A stretch of DNA of 33,233 nt from an uncultured Oscillospiraceae bacterium (lineage in GTDB: Bacteria > Bacillota > Clostridia > Oscillospirales > Acutalibacteraceae): NCBI GenBank assembly GCA_900547275.1, contig URGA01000013.1, positions 1 through 33,233 on the forward strand, written 5' to 3'. The notes below the pieces were generated by a model. That model searched no databases, was not told the DNA's origin, and saw nothing but the letters and a program-made list of their open reading frames with translations. This document shows positions 24,801-31,707 of the stretch, one piece after another (the stretch's first letter is position 1; each line of letters starts with the position of its first letter). The position numbers and the translations under genes are program-made.

Positions 24801-24999
24801 TGAAAAATGAAATCAGTGAGACTACAAGAAATGAAATAACTGCTACAATGACTGTTGAAGCGTTGAAAAAGTTCTTAATACACTGCATTATGCCCAGCTG
24901 GAAAATAAAGCAAAACAGCGTTACTGCTGTGTAATTTACTGTTTCAACATTAAATAATCTGTTGGAAAATAATTTTGCGTTGTTACTGGTAATATCCAT
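21886..24999 (-). CDS. Giant membrane protein, GtrA-like N terminus fused to YfhO
   Basis: 1037 residues. Residues about 18-140 form a four-helix GtrA-like unit with its two diagnostic loop motifs, FFIEKKFVF and FNYFYDRLIVF. From about 150 begins a YfhO-type domain: many transmembrane helices, an early outward loop with DLYHQYGPLFAELYDR and SWESGGGSSFLGN, then a large extracellular beta-rich part (about 640-1010) and one final helix with a Lys-rich tail. YfhO proteins are GT-C-like and implicated in glycosylation of lipoteichoic acid or surface polymers, and GtrA proteins are thought to help polyprenyl-linked sugars cross the membrane; substrate here is unknown. GGAG precedes the ATG. Stands alone. 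Confidence 0.88.
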   Translation of the reverse strand: MDITSNNAKLFSNRLFNVETVNYTAVTLFCFIFQLGIMQCIKNFFNASTVIVAVISFLVVSLISFFIEKKFVFTRGIASTAKQLTFIFRVAVDFGFFKVFDFLFGTVLSRNSSFVWLASFTVIFVFNYFYDRLIVFECIDKAEDKCKGRFYRFFFRNRFVAASAVAALICISFIFIVFAVFPFGDSTVMRMDLYHQYGPLFAELYDRVVEGKSFLYSWESGGGSSFLGNYFNYLSSPFSIIIFFFDKADISFAITTMVIVKCVFSAATFTFYLRKSLNRHSYITAAFGVFYAFSAYFLAYYWNIMWIDGMIWLPLIALGIEQIIKSGNGKLYAATLAILLFSNYYMGFMACVFSVIYFLAFYAISYKPVKKVKETDLTVKEKYSVKKIMENNFLNRAVRFAFYSVIAGAVCAATLIPTYILLRSSSATSDTFPTTFESYFPIFDFITSHLASLETTIRSSGDDVLPNVYCGMLALITVPLYLINKEIKLKEKLVYVLLLIFFLFSFDNNVMNFMWHAFHFPNDLPFRYSYMYTFILLVISFRGLMHIRSINYKDIMYVSLSWIFFICVAQKFITTKMSEVTIYVSIAFIIVWCGVLLLLKKTDYKKALLHFTVIAMAFCEVIVSDCNSMVITQDNSSYKANYASYTEAISAIEKEDKGFYRTELTYLERRMDPCYFGYNGMSAFSSMAYEDYATLQYNLGMFGNRINSYTYNPQTAVYNMMFNIKYLIKAGDNPTPSSSYFSEIYTSDTSATSVYRNDYCLPIAYLVNSNVNDWVTEEGDPFEIQGNYFSLATGYDGVFRDCTYLSSQYDCLSGDDFTGNGTFWFSKTESGSQYGYIDLEITPDKNGDVYVYITSPDVKSVEFSSAEIDTITQNIEEPYILDLGYHEAGETISVSIDGGSMESDDSYVTMYAYSIDNDVFEKGYDKLSSGALDITEWSDTKIEGTLTADDNCFLYTSIPYDDGWKIYIDGQETETFKTGSSMLTAAVKPGEHEIVIKYTPGGLSYGIAISGTVLAGIAGYYIYKAVKARKNKQIKKY

Positions 25000-25076
25000 A
25001 TTTATCTCCGTCTTAAAGTAAGATAACTTATTTTATCATAATTATAGGCCGACTTCAACCAAAATAATCTTAACAG

Positions 25077-25105
25077 TCATATGTTTGGACAGCGTTACAT
25101 ATGTT
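25077..25105 (+). promoter_or_regulatory. Candidate sigma-E promoter of the spoIIIA operon
   Basis: TCATATG (25077-25083) and CATATGTT (25098-25105) place ATA-N17-ATA, near the sigma-E pattern, about 40 bases ahead of spoIIIAA. CATATGTTT is repeated exactly 20 bases apart (25078 and 25098). The operon is a sigma-E target in Bacillus. Confidence 0.5.
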
Positions 25106-25145
25106 TATACAGAAACGAAACAATAATCCGCTTGAGGGGTATTTT

Positions 25146-26126
25146 ATGAGAAACTTTGAAGATGCCGCATTGCTTCTGCCGGAAAGCATTGCACACTTGC
25201 TTTTACAGCTTCCTGAGCAAAACCAGAACCGTGTTACCGAACTGAGAGTTCGCCGCTCAAAACCGCTTGTTGTAATGCTCGGCGATATGGCATGTTTTTT
25301 AACAGACGGCGGCAAACTTATAAACCACTATTCGGCACACTGCGTTTCAGTGTCCGACAGTGATTTTGACGGAGTTTTTGCCAGAGTTTGCTCTTTTTCA
25401 GTACATACACATATGGGCACGCTGATTGACGGTTATGTTACTGCACCGAACGGAAACAGGATAGGCGTTGCCGCAACAGCTGTTTCAAAAAACGGCGAAA
25501 TTACCGCAGTAAAAGACGCCTCTTCGCTGAATATCAGAATTGCGAAAAACGTGACTGACTGCGCCAGGGGAGTGCTAAATGCTCTTTATGTAAATTCGTT
25601 TCCCAGCATAATCGTCGCATCTCCGCCGGGGGGTGGCAAAACAACGTTCCTCAGAGATATGACAAGACTGCTTTCAGGCGGTTTCGGCGGCCATTACAGA
25701 AAAATTTCTGTGGTGGATGAAAGAAGTGAAATTGCCGCTTTTGACTTAGGCCTTAACACAGATGTAATTGACGGTTATCCGAAGAAAAAAGGAATGGAAA
25801 TAGCCCTGCGAACACTTTCTCCTGATATGATTGTTTGCGACGAGATTGCAGATGATGAAGAGGTAGATACGATTCATTCGGGTTTTTCTTCAGGCGTGGC
25901 GTTTGCAGTATCCGTCCATGTAAAGGAGCCTAAGGATGTTCTTAATAAATCGATAGTAAAAAAACTTATTCTTACCGGCGAATTCGACTATATTGTTTTG
26001 CTGGAGGACTACGCCGATTCATTTACGGTTATTGATATAAGGTCGTGTAACGATGAAACTCCTTGGACTATTAATGATAGTAATTTTCTCAACAATGACG
26101 GGTATTTCTCTGAGCGTAGACCTTAA
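25146..26126 (+). CDS. spoIIIAA: Stage III sporulation protein AA (SpoIIIAA ATPase)
   Basis: Secretion-ATPase-like protein of the SpoIIIA-SpoIIQ channel that links mother cell and forespore. 326 residues from ATG 25146, set by GAGGGG (25134-25139); an in-frame ATG 15 codons earlier has no ribosome site and would start inside the promoter. Walker A is SPPGGGKTT (159-167), Walker B is MIVCDEI (228-234), with VVDERSE (189-195) before it. Its C-terminal tail is encoded in a 74-base overlap with spoIIIAB. Confidence 0.97.
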   Translation: MRNFEDAALLLPESIAHLLLQLPEQNQNRVTELRVRRSKPLVVMLGDMACFLTDGGKLINHYSAHCVSVSDSDFDGVFARVCSFSVHTHMGTLIDGYVTAPNGNRIGVAATAVSKNGEITAVKDASSLNIRIAKNVTDCARGVLNALYVNSFPSIIVASPPGGGKTTFLRDMTRLLSGGFGGHYRKISVVDERSEIAAFDLGLNTDVIDGYPKKKGMEIALRTLSPDMIVCDEIADDEEVDTIHSGFSSGVAFAVSVHVKEPKDVLNKSIVKKLILTGEFDYIVLLEDYADSFTVIDIRSCNDETPWTINDSNFLNNDGYFSERRP

Positions 26127-26517
26127 AAAGAAATGCGATACGGCGCAGCTGCTCTGCAAGTTTGCCGACGAGGTTGCATTACTGATGGATTTTAAACTTA
26201 CTTCCACCGGCGATATTCTTCGTCATATCGGTCAGGACGAGCGCTTTTCTTCTCTCCAATTTGTGAAATCGTATGATATGGAGAAAAAAACGCCAGTTAA
26301 AACAAACCTTGATAAAACAGACGACAGAGAACTTGCGTCTTTTCTTGCCGAACTCGGCACTACTGATATAGAAAATCAACTGAGACTGGTAAAAGCATAC
26401 AAAGCTTTTGCAGAGTCACGGAAAAATCATTTTCAAAAGAAATATGAAAAGAGAAGAAAGCTTTATACGGCATTCGGAGTGTCAGGCGGTCTGGTTCTGG
26501 CTTTGATGCTGGCGTAG
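26053..26517 (+). CDS. spoIIIAB: Stage III sporulation protein AB
   Basis: 154 residues. An N-terminal membrane helix (MKLLGLLMIVIFSTMTGISLS) matches the start of Bacillus SpoIIIAB, a helical cytoplasmic domain follows, and a C-terminal helix (SGGLVLALMLA) re-enters the membrane. The family resembles a GspF-like secretion component. Ribosome site is weak (AAGG near 26039) and the start lies 74 bases inside spoIIIAA, so translation is probably coupled. Confidence 0.93.
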   Translation: MKLLGLLMIVIFSTMTGISLSVDLKKKCDTAQLLCKFADEVALLMDFKLTSTGDILRHIGQDERFSSLQFVKSYDMEKKTPVKTNLDKTDDRELASFLAELGTTDIENQLRLVKAYKAFAESRKNHFQKKYEKRRKLYTAFGVSGGLVLALMLA

Positions 26518-26528
26518 GAGGCAAAATA

Positions 26529-26723
26529 ATGGATGTAGATTTTATTTTCAAAATTGCGGCGATTGGAATTATCATCGCGATTTTGAACACTTTGTTGATA
26601 AGAAGCGGCAGGGAAGACCAAGCGATGCTTACAACTCTTGCAGGCGTCATCGTTGTACTTATGATGCTTATTCCTCAGATCAGCGATCTGTTTTCCAGCA
26701 TCAAATCAATGTTTGACTTATGA
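26529..26723 (+). CDS. spoIIIAC: Stage III sporulation protein AC
   Basis: 64-residue polytopic protein with two membrane helices (about 5-23 and 34-50), as in its family (about 65-68 residues). Conserved middle GREDQAMLTTLAGVIVVLMM is visible. AGGAGG (26516-26521) overlaps the spoIIIAB stop codon. Forms part of the membrane base of the channel. Confidence 0.95.
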   Translation: MDVDFIFKIAAIGIIIAILNTLLIRSGREDQAMLTTLAGVIVVLMMLIPQISDLFSSIKSMFDL

Positions 26724-27100
26724 TGCAGGTGTTCGGTATTGCCGCTGTTTGCCTTTTGCTTGCGGTGTTTTTAAAAAGCCAGAATAAGATGTTTGCGCTT
26801 CTCGTAACCCTCGGCGGCGCGGTGCTGATCTTTCTTATATCTTCTGACGCGGCGTTTAATGTTTTTTACGCTCTGTCCGATATTGAAGATTCGGCTGGAT
26901 ATACAGGTACTTACGTAACTATGATGCTGAAAGTGCTGGGTATATCAATCGTTACTCAGGTTGTGTGTGATATCTGCCGCGACAACGGAGAAAGCGCTCT
27001 TGCGTCCCAGACTGAAATAGCGTCAAAAATCATGGTTCTTGCAATGCTTTTGCCGCTGTTCCAGACTGTAATTCAGATTGTGACGGGACTTGTAAAATGA
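26720..27100 (+). CDS. spoIIIAD: Stage III sporulation protein AD
   Basis: 126 residues with several membrane helices (about 4-20, 24-42, 63-84 and 100-122); KSQNKMFALLVTLGGAVLI is typical. It overlaps spoIIIAC by 4 bases (ATGA type) and spoIIIAE by 4. Membrane component of the SpoIIIA complex. Confidence 0.95.
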   Translation: MMQVFGIAAVCLLLAVFLKSQNKMFALLVTLGGAVLIFLISSDAAFNVFYALSDIEDSAGYTGTYVTMMLKVLGISIVTQVVCDICRDNGESALASQTEIASKIMVLAMLLPLFQTVIQIVTGLVK

Positions 27101-28248
27101 AAAGAAATTTTAAAATTATCCTGATAATTTTTGTTCTGTCATTCAGTTTTCTTGTGTCATGCGGAACAATAACCGCTTACGCTCAAACTGATGACGAAGA
27201 TACATATAAAGAAGCGTTGTCTTCATATGATTTTTCATGTTTTGAAGAATTGGGGGACAGCGCAAACGAGGTGCTCGAACAGCTCGGTATAGATGATTTT
27301 GACTATACGAAAATTACAGAACTTGACGCCAAAACGTGTATTGAAGTTTTGTGGAACCTTATTAAGGAAAATCTTACAGAGCCTCTCGGAGCTGCAGTAA
27401 CAATACTTTGTTTTACGGTTTTATCAGCGTTTCTTTCCGGATTTTCGGGAAACAGACTGTTTTCTGATACCTCTGTTTATTCAACTGCGGCTTCTCTTGT
27501 AATTGCGGTGATAATTTCAGTTCAGTGTGCAGACACGATTGCCGTTGCCTGCACTACGATAGAAGTTTGCTCCGATTTTATTTATGCTTTTTTTCCTGTG
27601 TTTATGGTTATAATCACAGTTTCCGGAGGAGCACTGACAAGCGTTTCAACCAACACGCTTTTGCTTTCGCTTGCCCAGGGACTTAATCTTCTGGCAAGTA
27701 ATATTTTTGTTCCGCTGATAAATTGTTTTCTTGCCCTGAGTATCTGTTCCGGAATAAGAAGCGAACTTAACATCGACGGCGCTCTGAGAGTAATAAAACG
27801 TGTTTTGATAGGTATCATTTCGTTTTCTGCGGGCGCGTTTGTTGCGGTGCTTTCGATTAAAACAGCAGTTGCATCAAGAGCGGACGCTTTGGGATTGCGT
27901 TCTCTGCGATTTGCTATAAACTCTGTTGTTCCGGTAATCGGCAGTGCAATAAGTGAAGGACTGCTTTCAATACAGAGCTACTCGAGCCTGATAAAAAGCA
28001 GTGTAGGAATAGTCGGAATTATCGGCGTTGCGGCGCTTTTTTTGCCTGCATTGATAAACGTTGTAGGCTGGCGTATATCTATAAGCATATCATTGGCGGT
28101 AAGCGAAATATTCGATGACAAGTCAGTAAGTAAAATGCTGAGAGCTTTCAGCGACGCATTTCTTCTGCTTAATGTTGTGCTCATTCTTGCAATGGTTACT
28201 ACGATAATTTCAATAGGTATACTTATTGCCGCAAAAACTGCAGCATGA
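27097..28248 (+). CDS. spoIIIAE: Stage III sporulation protein AE
   Basis: 383 residues. An N-terminal signal-like segment (KIILIIFVLSFSFLVSCGTITAYAQ) is followed by an acidic stretch and then about seven or eight membrane helices from ~85 onward, as in the family. Serves as the polytopic core of the mother-cell channel complex. Starts inside spoIIIAD (4-base overlap). Confidence 0.95.
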   Translation: MKRNFKIILIIFVLSFSFLVSCGTITAYAQTDDEDTYKEALSSYDFSCFEELGDSANEVLEQLGIDDFDYTKITELDAKTCIEVLWNLIKENLTEPLGAAVTILCFTVLSAFLSGFSGNRLFSDTSVYSTAASLVIAVIISVQCADTIAVACTTIEVCSDFIYAFFPVFMVIITVSGGALTSVSTNTLLLSLAQGLNLLASNIFVPLINCFLALSICSGIRSELNIDGALRVIKRVLIGIISFSAGAFVAVLSIKTAVASRADALGLRSLRFAINSVVPVIGSAISEGLLSIQSYSSLIKSSVGIVGIIGVAALFLPALINVVGWRISISISLAVSEIFDDKSVSKMLRAFSDAFLLLNVVLILAMVTTIISIGILIAAKTAA

Positions 28249-28260
28249 GGATGTGAAAAT

Positions 28261-28698
28261 GTGGATTACATAAAGCAGTGGACAATCAGCGTGTGTATTA
28301 CTCTTATAATTGCCGTTATTCTTTCCTTTGTGTCGCCTAACGGCACAATGGGAAGGTTTTATAAAACCATTATTTCTCTGTTTATAGCCGCGGCTTTTCT
28401 TGTTCCGCTGGCTGATTTCGAAATTAAGGATTTTGATTTGTCACCGGAGGCATTTGCTCAGGCGGAAGAATACGATGAATCGTATGAAAAACAGATTGAA
28501 ACACTGGTTAAAAGCGGACTTGAAGAGGGCGGCTATCCGGCTTGCAGCGTTTCGGCACAGGTACGGATTAAAGATGATGAAATTATTATAGATAAGCTGC
28601 AGGTTGCCGCCCCTACAGGCTATAATTTGCAGGAGATAAAAACATATATCTATGACAACTTGGGCTTTAATGCCGAAGTATATTCTATCGGTGATTAA
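28261..28698 (+). CDS. spoIIIAF: Stage III sporulation protein AF
   Basis: 145 residues beginning at GTG 28261; GAGG (28247-28250) is 10 bases upstream and the nearer ATG at 28251 runs straight into a stop. Two membrane helices (about 6-25 and 35-52) precede a soluble ring-building-type domain with EGGYPACSVSAQVRI. Component of the SpoIIIA channel. Confidence 0.92.
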   Translation: MDYIKQWTISVCITLIIAVILSFVSPNGTMGRFYKTIISLFIAAAFLVPLADFEIKDFDLSPEAFAQAEEYDESYEKQIETLVKSGLEEGGYPACSVSAQVRIKDDEIIIDKLQVAAPTGYNLQEIKTYIYDNLGFNAEVYSIGD

Positions 28699-28699
28699 A

Positions 28700-29218
28700 A
28701 TGCAGGAAAAAGTTAAAGAAATATTGGCCGACTCTTCTTTGAGGCGCAAAATCTTTATATTGCTTGCGGTGCTTGGCATAATTATCGTGTTTTTATCAAG
28801 TAATACGTTTTCTCCATCAAAAAAGAATGAGGTGCAGGAAACCACGTCATTCAATTATGAAGCCTATACGAACACTCTTGAAGAACGTTTGAAAAATACG
28901 ATCTCATCAATTGAAGGCGTGGGCGAATGCAATGTAATGATAACTTTGGCAAAAAGCGGAGAAAGCGTTTATGCCAAGGACAGCGAAAGCAAAACAGACG
29001 ACTCCTCCCAAAGCCGAGAGGATAACTATGTAATTTACGACAGTGAAGACGGAGAAAGTCCGCTTTTGATAGATGAATATTTTCCTGAGGTGCAGGGGGT
29101 TGCCGTAGTGTGTTCCGGCGGAGGCGACTCGGCTGTACGGGAAAAAATCATTGAAACAGTGTCTTCGCTGTTCGGTATTCCCACAAACCGAATATCGGTT
29201 TCAAAAATTAAAGAATAA
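28700..29218 (+). CDS. spoIIIAG: Stage III sporulation protein AG
   Basis: 172 residues from ATG 28700, right after the spoIIIAF stop; the frame is open upstream but without a start signal. One membrane helix (about 18-34) anchors an intermembrane-space domain containing LEERLKNTISSIEGVGECNVMITL, the family core that builds the large ring of the channel, and a C-terminal FGIPTNRISVSKIK. Confidence 0.95.
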   Translation: MQEKVKEILADSSLRRKIFILLAVLGIIIVFLSSNTFSPSKKNEVQETTSFNYEAYTNTLEERLKNTISSIEGVGECNVMITLAKSGESVYAKDSESKTDDSSQSREDNYVIYDSEDGESPLLIDEYFPEVQGVAVVCSGGGDSAVREKIIETVSSLFGIPTNRISVSKIKE

Positions 29219-29229
29219 CGGGTGATAAC

Positions 29230-29838
29230 ATGAAAAAAGAAAAAAAGGCAAAACCTGAAAAAACAAGTCCTGTTTTGACGGAAGATGAAATCAGAAAGAG
29301 AAAAAGCCGCCGTGCAAAAATTAGTATGTCCTGCTTTGTGCTCTTGCTTGCAGTGGGCGTTGTAGGCAACTGGTACTGGGAAAACAGCGATATTTCAACA
29401 AAGATCAGTACCGTAAGTTCCCAGGGAACGAAAACGCTGGGAGAAGCTACTTTCGTTGACGCGACTACCGAGGCAACAACTGAAAGCGCATATTTCAGCC
29501 AGGCAAGAACGGAACGCCAGAGTGCTCGAGACGCCAGTCTTGAAAAGCTTCAAAAAGTTGTAGACAGCGCTGATGAAAGCGAAGCGGCACACAAAGAAGC
29601 TGCGGAAAAAATTGCAAAAATTTCGGATGCAATTAACGCGGAAAATAAAATCGAAACTCTTGTTACCGCAAAGGGTGTTTCAAATTGCCTTGCAATAGTA
29701 AGCGACGACTGCAAAAAAGTAGATATAATCGTCGATAGTAAAGAACTTTCCGACAATCTTATTTTGCAGATAAAAGAGATCGCTGTCGAACAGCTTTCAT
29801 GTTCATATGAAAATGTTTCGATAATTCAGTCAAAATAA
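29230..29838 (+). CDS. spoIIIAH: Stage III sporulation protein AH
   Basis: 202 residues. A lysine-rich cytoplasmic start, one membrane helix (about 31-47), a Thr/Ser linker, and a C-terminal ring-building domain (about 95-200: FSQARTERQSARD, NCLAIVSDDCKKVDIIV). In Bacillus this domain binds forespore SpoIIQ across the intermembrane space. Last gene of the operon; no strong terminator follows, only an AT-rich palindrome. Confidence 0.95.
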   Translation: MKKEKKAKPEKTSPVLTEDEIRKRKSRRAKISMSCFVLLLAVGVVGNWYWENSDISTKISTVSSQGTKTLGEATFVDATTEATTESAYFSQARTERQSARDASLEKLQKVVDSADESEAAHKEAAEKIAKISDAINAENKIETLVTAKGVSNCLAIVSDDCKKVDIIVDSKELSDNLILQIKEIAVEQLSCSYENVSIIQSK

Positions 29839-29856
29839 TAAATTTAATTAAATTTA
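29839..29856. repeat. 18-base AT palindrome upstream of the asp23 promoter
   Basis: TAAATTTAATTAAATTTA is a perfect palindrome directly after the spoIIIAH stop and one base before the -35 box, in the position of an UP element. It may also be a weak terminator or a protein site. Confidence 0.55.
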
Positions 29857-29857
29857 C

Positions 29858-29886
29858 TTGTAACTTACCGGATGTTGTGCTATAAT
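29858..29886 (+). promoter_or_regulatory. Sigma-A promoter of asp23
   Basis: TTGTAA (29858-29863), 17-base spacer, TATAAT (29881-29886) with an extended -10 TG (29878-29879). Separates asp23 and later housekeeping genes from the sporulation operon. Confidence 0.85.
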
Positions 29887-29893
29887 GAACGCA

Positions 29894-29940
29894 CGTTTGA
29901 TAAGAAATCAAACGCCTGATAACAGATAAAAGGAGGCGTT
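29894..29940 (+). promoter_or_regulatory. asp23 leader with two overlapping hairpins
   Basis: CGTTTGAT/ATCAAACG (29894-29901, 29907-29914) makes an 8-base stem at the transcript 5' end. AACGCC (29911-29916) can instead pair with GGCGTT (29935-29940), which includes two bases of the AGGAGG ribosome site (29931-29936). The four bases AACG are shared, so the two stems compete. Confidence 0.45.
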
Positions 29941-29945
29941 CATGA

Positions 29946-30338
29946 ATGGAAATCAACACAAGCACATCTATGGGCGAGCTTGTTATCTCTGAAGAAGTTA
30001 TTTCCGCAATTGCCACCAATGCCGCGAAAGATGTTGAAGGCGTTGCAGGCTTTTCCAACAGGCCGGTGGACGTTATGAATACCATCAAAAAGGGCAGCCT
30101 TAAAGTCATGAGTCCTGTTCGTGTTCTTGCGGACGGAGACGATTTGAATATCAGTATTTACGTGAATATGCGTCCGGGCATTAAAATCCGTAAGGCAGCG
30201 GAGGACGTTCAGGTTGCCGTAAAAGATTCTGTTCAGAATATGACCGGCAGACTTGTTTCAAAAGTAAATGTGATAATCGCCGGAATTGAATTTGAAGAGC
30301 CGAAAAGCTCTGATGAACCTTGTGAAACTGAAGAGTAA
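29946..30338 (+). CDS. Asp23/Gls24-family envelope protein
   Basis: 130-residue Asp23 family protein, generally linked to cell-envelope stress and lipid or wall homeostasis; the mechanism is unclear. The family core GELVISEEVISAIATNAAKDVEGVAG is at about 10-35 and ISIYVNMRPGIKIRKAAEDVQ in the second half. No signal peptide. ATG 29946 is used with AGGAGG 9 bases away; the ATG at 29942 opens a 16-codon frame only. A terminator follows and then nusB, a conserved neighbour. Confidence 0.93.
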   Translation: MEINTSTSMGELVISEEVISAIATNAAKDVEGVAGFSNRPVDVMNTIKKGSLKVMSPVRVLADGDDLNISIYVNMRPGIKIRKAAEDVQVAVKDSVQNMTGRLVSKVNVIIAGIEFEEPKSSDEPCETEE

Positions 30339-30348
30339 CTAATGATTT

Positions 30349-30383
30349 AGCCGGCACAACTTATATTGTTGCCGGCTTTTTCT
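30349..30383 (+). terminator. Terminator between asp23 and nusB
   Basis: AGCCGGC (30349-30355) pairs with GCCGGCT (30371-30377), then TTTTTCTTT. With no separate nusB promoter seen, this may be a partial terminator that sets the nusB level. Confidence 0.82.
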
Positions 30384-30397
30384 TTACGGAGGGAAAT

Positions 30398-30784
30398 ATG
30401 AAAAGATATCAACAGCGCGAACAGGCATTTGTACTTTTATTTGAGCACGAATTTTTGCCTGACGACGATCTTGTTGCAATTTATGAAGAAAATATTGAGC
30501 CTGTTTCTGATTACGCAAAGAAGCTTTATTCAGGCGTAATTGAGGAAATGGACAAGCTTAATGAAATAATTGCTTCTTACTCAAAAGGCTGGAAAGTTCA
30601 CCGTCTGCCGAAAGTTACCGCCACGGTATTGAGAATCGGCGTTTATGAAATGAAATATGTTGACGAAGTACCAAACAGTATCGCTATCAATGAAGCTGTG
30701 GAAATTGCAAAAAAATACGGCTCCGGTGACGACGCTTCTTTCGTAAACGGTATTCTCGGTTCTCTTGCAAGGAGCGCAGAATAA
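30398..30784 (+). CDS. nusB: Transcription antitermination factor NusB
   Basis: 128-residue all-helical RNA-binding protein that with NusE binds boxA in rRNA operons. Near the N terminus is MKRYQQREQAFVLLFEHEF; the second half has LPKVTATVLRIGVYEM, NEAVEIAKKYGSGDDASFVNGILG, typical of the family. GGAGGG precedes the ATG. Its stop overlaps the next start by one base (TAATG). Confidence 0.95.
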   Translation: MKRYQQREQAFVLLFEHEFLPDDDLVAIYEENIEPVSDYAKKLYSGVIEEMDKLNEIIASYSKGWKVHRLPKVTATVLRIGVYEMKYVDEVPNSIAINEAVEIAKKYGSGDDASFVNGILGSLARSAE

Positions 30785-31707
30785 TGTTTGCAGGGTTTGA
30801 CACCAGCAATTACACTACTTCTGTCGCTTTTTATGACGGCGAAAACATTGTTCAGCAGAAAAAACTTTTGTCAGTAAAGAAAGGCGAGAGGGGACTTCGC
30901 CAAAGCGAAGCACTTTTTCAGCATACGGTAAATCTGCCTGAACTTATTTCTGCCATGCCTTCTGTCCAGAAGGTTGACGCAGTTGCTGTAAGCGCAACAC
31001 CACGCTGTGTTAAGGGTAGTTATATGCCGTGTTTTCTTGCCGGCGTTAGCGCAGCGACAGCTTTTGCAAAATCTTCAGATTGTACCATTTACAAAACGTC
31101 CCACCAAACAGGGCATATTCTTGCGGCTCTTTATTCTGCAGAATGTTTGCCGTATATCAAAGCGCCGTTTCTTGCGTTTCACGTTTCCGGCGGAACAACC
31201 GAAGCGTTGTATATTTGTCCTGATGAAGAAAGGATAATAAGCGTTGATCTCGCGGCAGAAAGTACAGACCTTAAAGCAGGGCAGTTAATAGACCGGACAG
31301 GCGTTTTGCTTGGACTTGATTTTCCATGCGGAGCGGAACTGGAGAAACTTGCTTCAAAAAGCAGTGCTGAGTTTAAAATAAGACCGTCAATGCAGGGTGT
31401 AAACTGTTCTCTGTCAGGAGTAGAAAACAAAGTAAAAGCCATGATAGAAAAAGGCGAAACGAGAGAAGATATTGCTAAGTTTGTTCTTGATTATGTTGGA
31501 ACTACTGTTGACGCTATGACGGAAAAACTTTTGAAAGAATACGGCAATCTTCCTTTGGTATATGCGGGAGGAGTTATGTCTGACGTCCTAATCCGCAAAA
31601 GAATACAGAATAAATATGACGCGAAGTTCGCACAATCTCAGTACAGCTGTGACAACGCCGCCGGAATTGCGGTGTATGCGGCATTAAAATCGGGCAGGGT
31701 AATATGA
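30784..31707 (+). CDS. TsaD/Kae1-like protein (peptidase M22 family paralog)
   Basis: 307-residue ASKHA-fold protein similar to the tRNA threonylcarbamoyl transferase TsaD but shorter than its usual ~335-340. It keeps the metal ligands H107 and H111 (HQTGH) and the late Asp in CDNAAGIA, the SGGTTE phosphate loop (135-140), DRTGVLLGLDFPCGAELEKLA, SLSGVENKV and AGGVMSDVLIRKRI. The N terminus GFDTSNYTTSVA differs from the canonical GIETSCDET. It may be the Clostridia-specific second copy of unknown substrate rather than TsaD itself. It is coupled to nusB at its start and overlaps xseA by 4 bases. Confidence 0.82.
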   Translation: MFAGFDTSNYTTSVAFYDGENIVQQKKLLSVKKGERGLRQSEALFQHTVNLPELISAMPSVQKVDAVAVSATPRCVKGSYMPCFLAGVSAATAFAKSSDCTIYKTSHQTGHILAALYSAECLPYIKAPFLAFHVSGGTTEALYICPDEERIISVDLAAESTDLKAGQLIDRTGVLLGLDFPCGAELEKLASKSSAEFKIRPSMQGVNCSLSGVENKVKAMIEKGETREDIAKFVLDYVGTTVDAMTEKLLKEYGNLPLVYAGGVMSDVLIRKRIQNKYDAKFAQSQYSCDNAAGIAVYAALKSGRVI

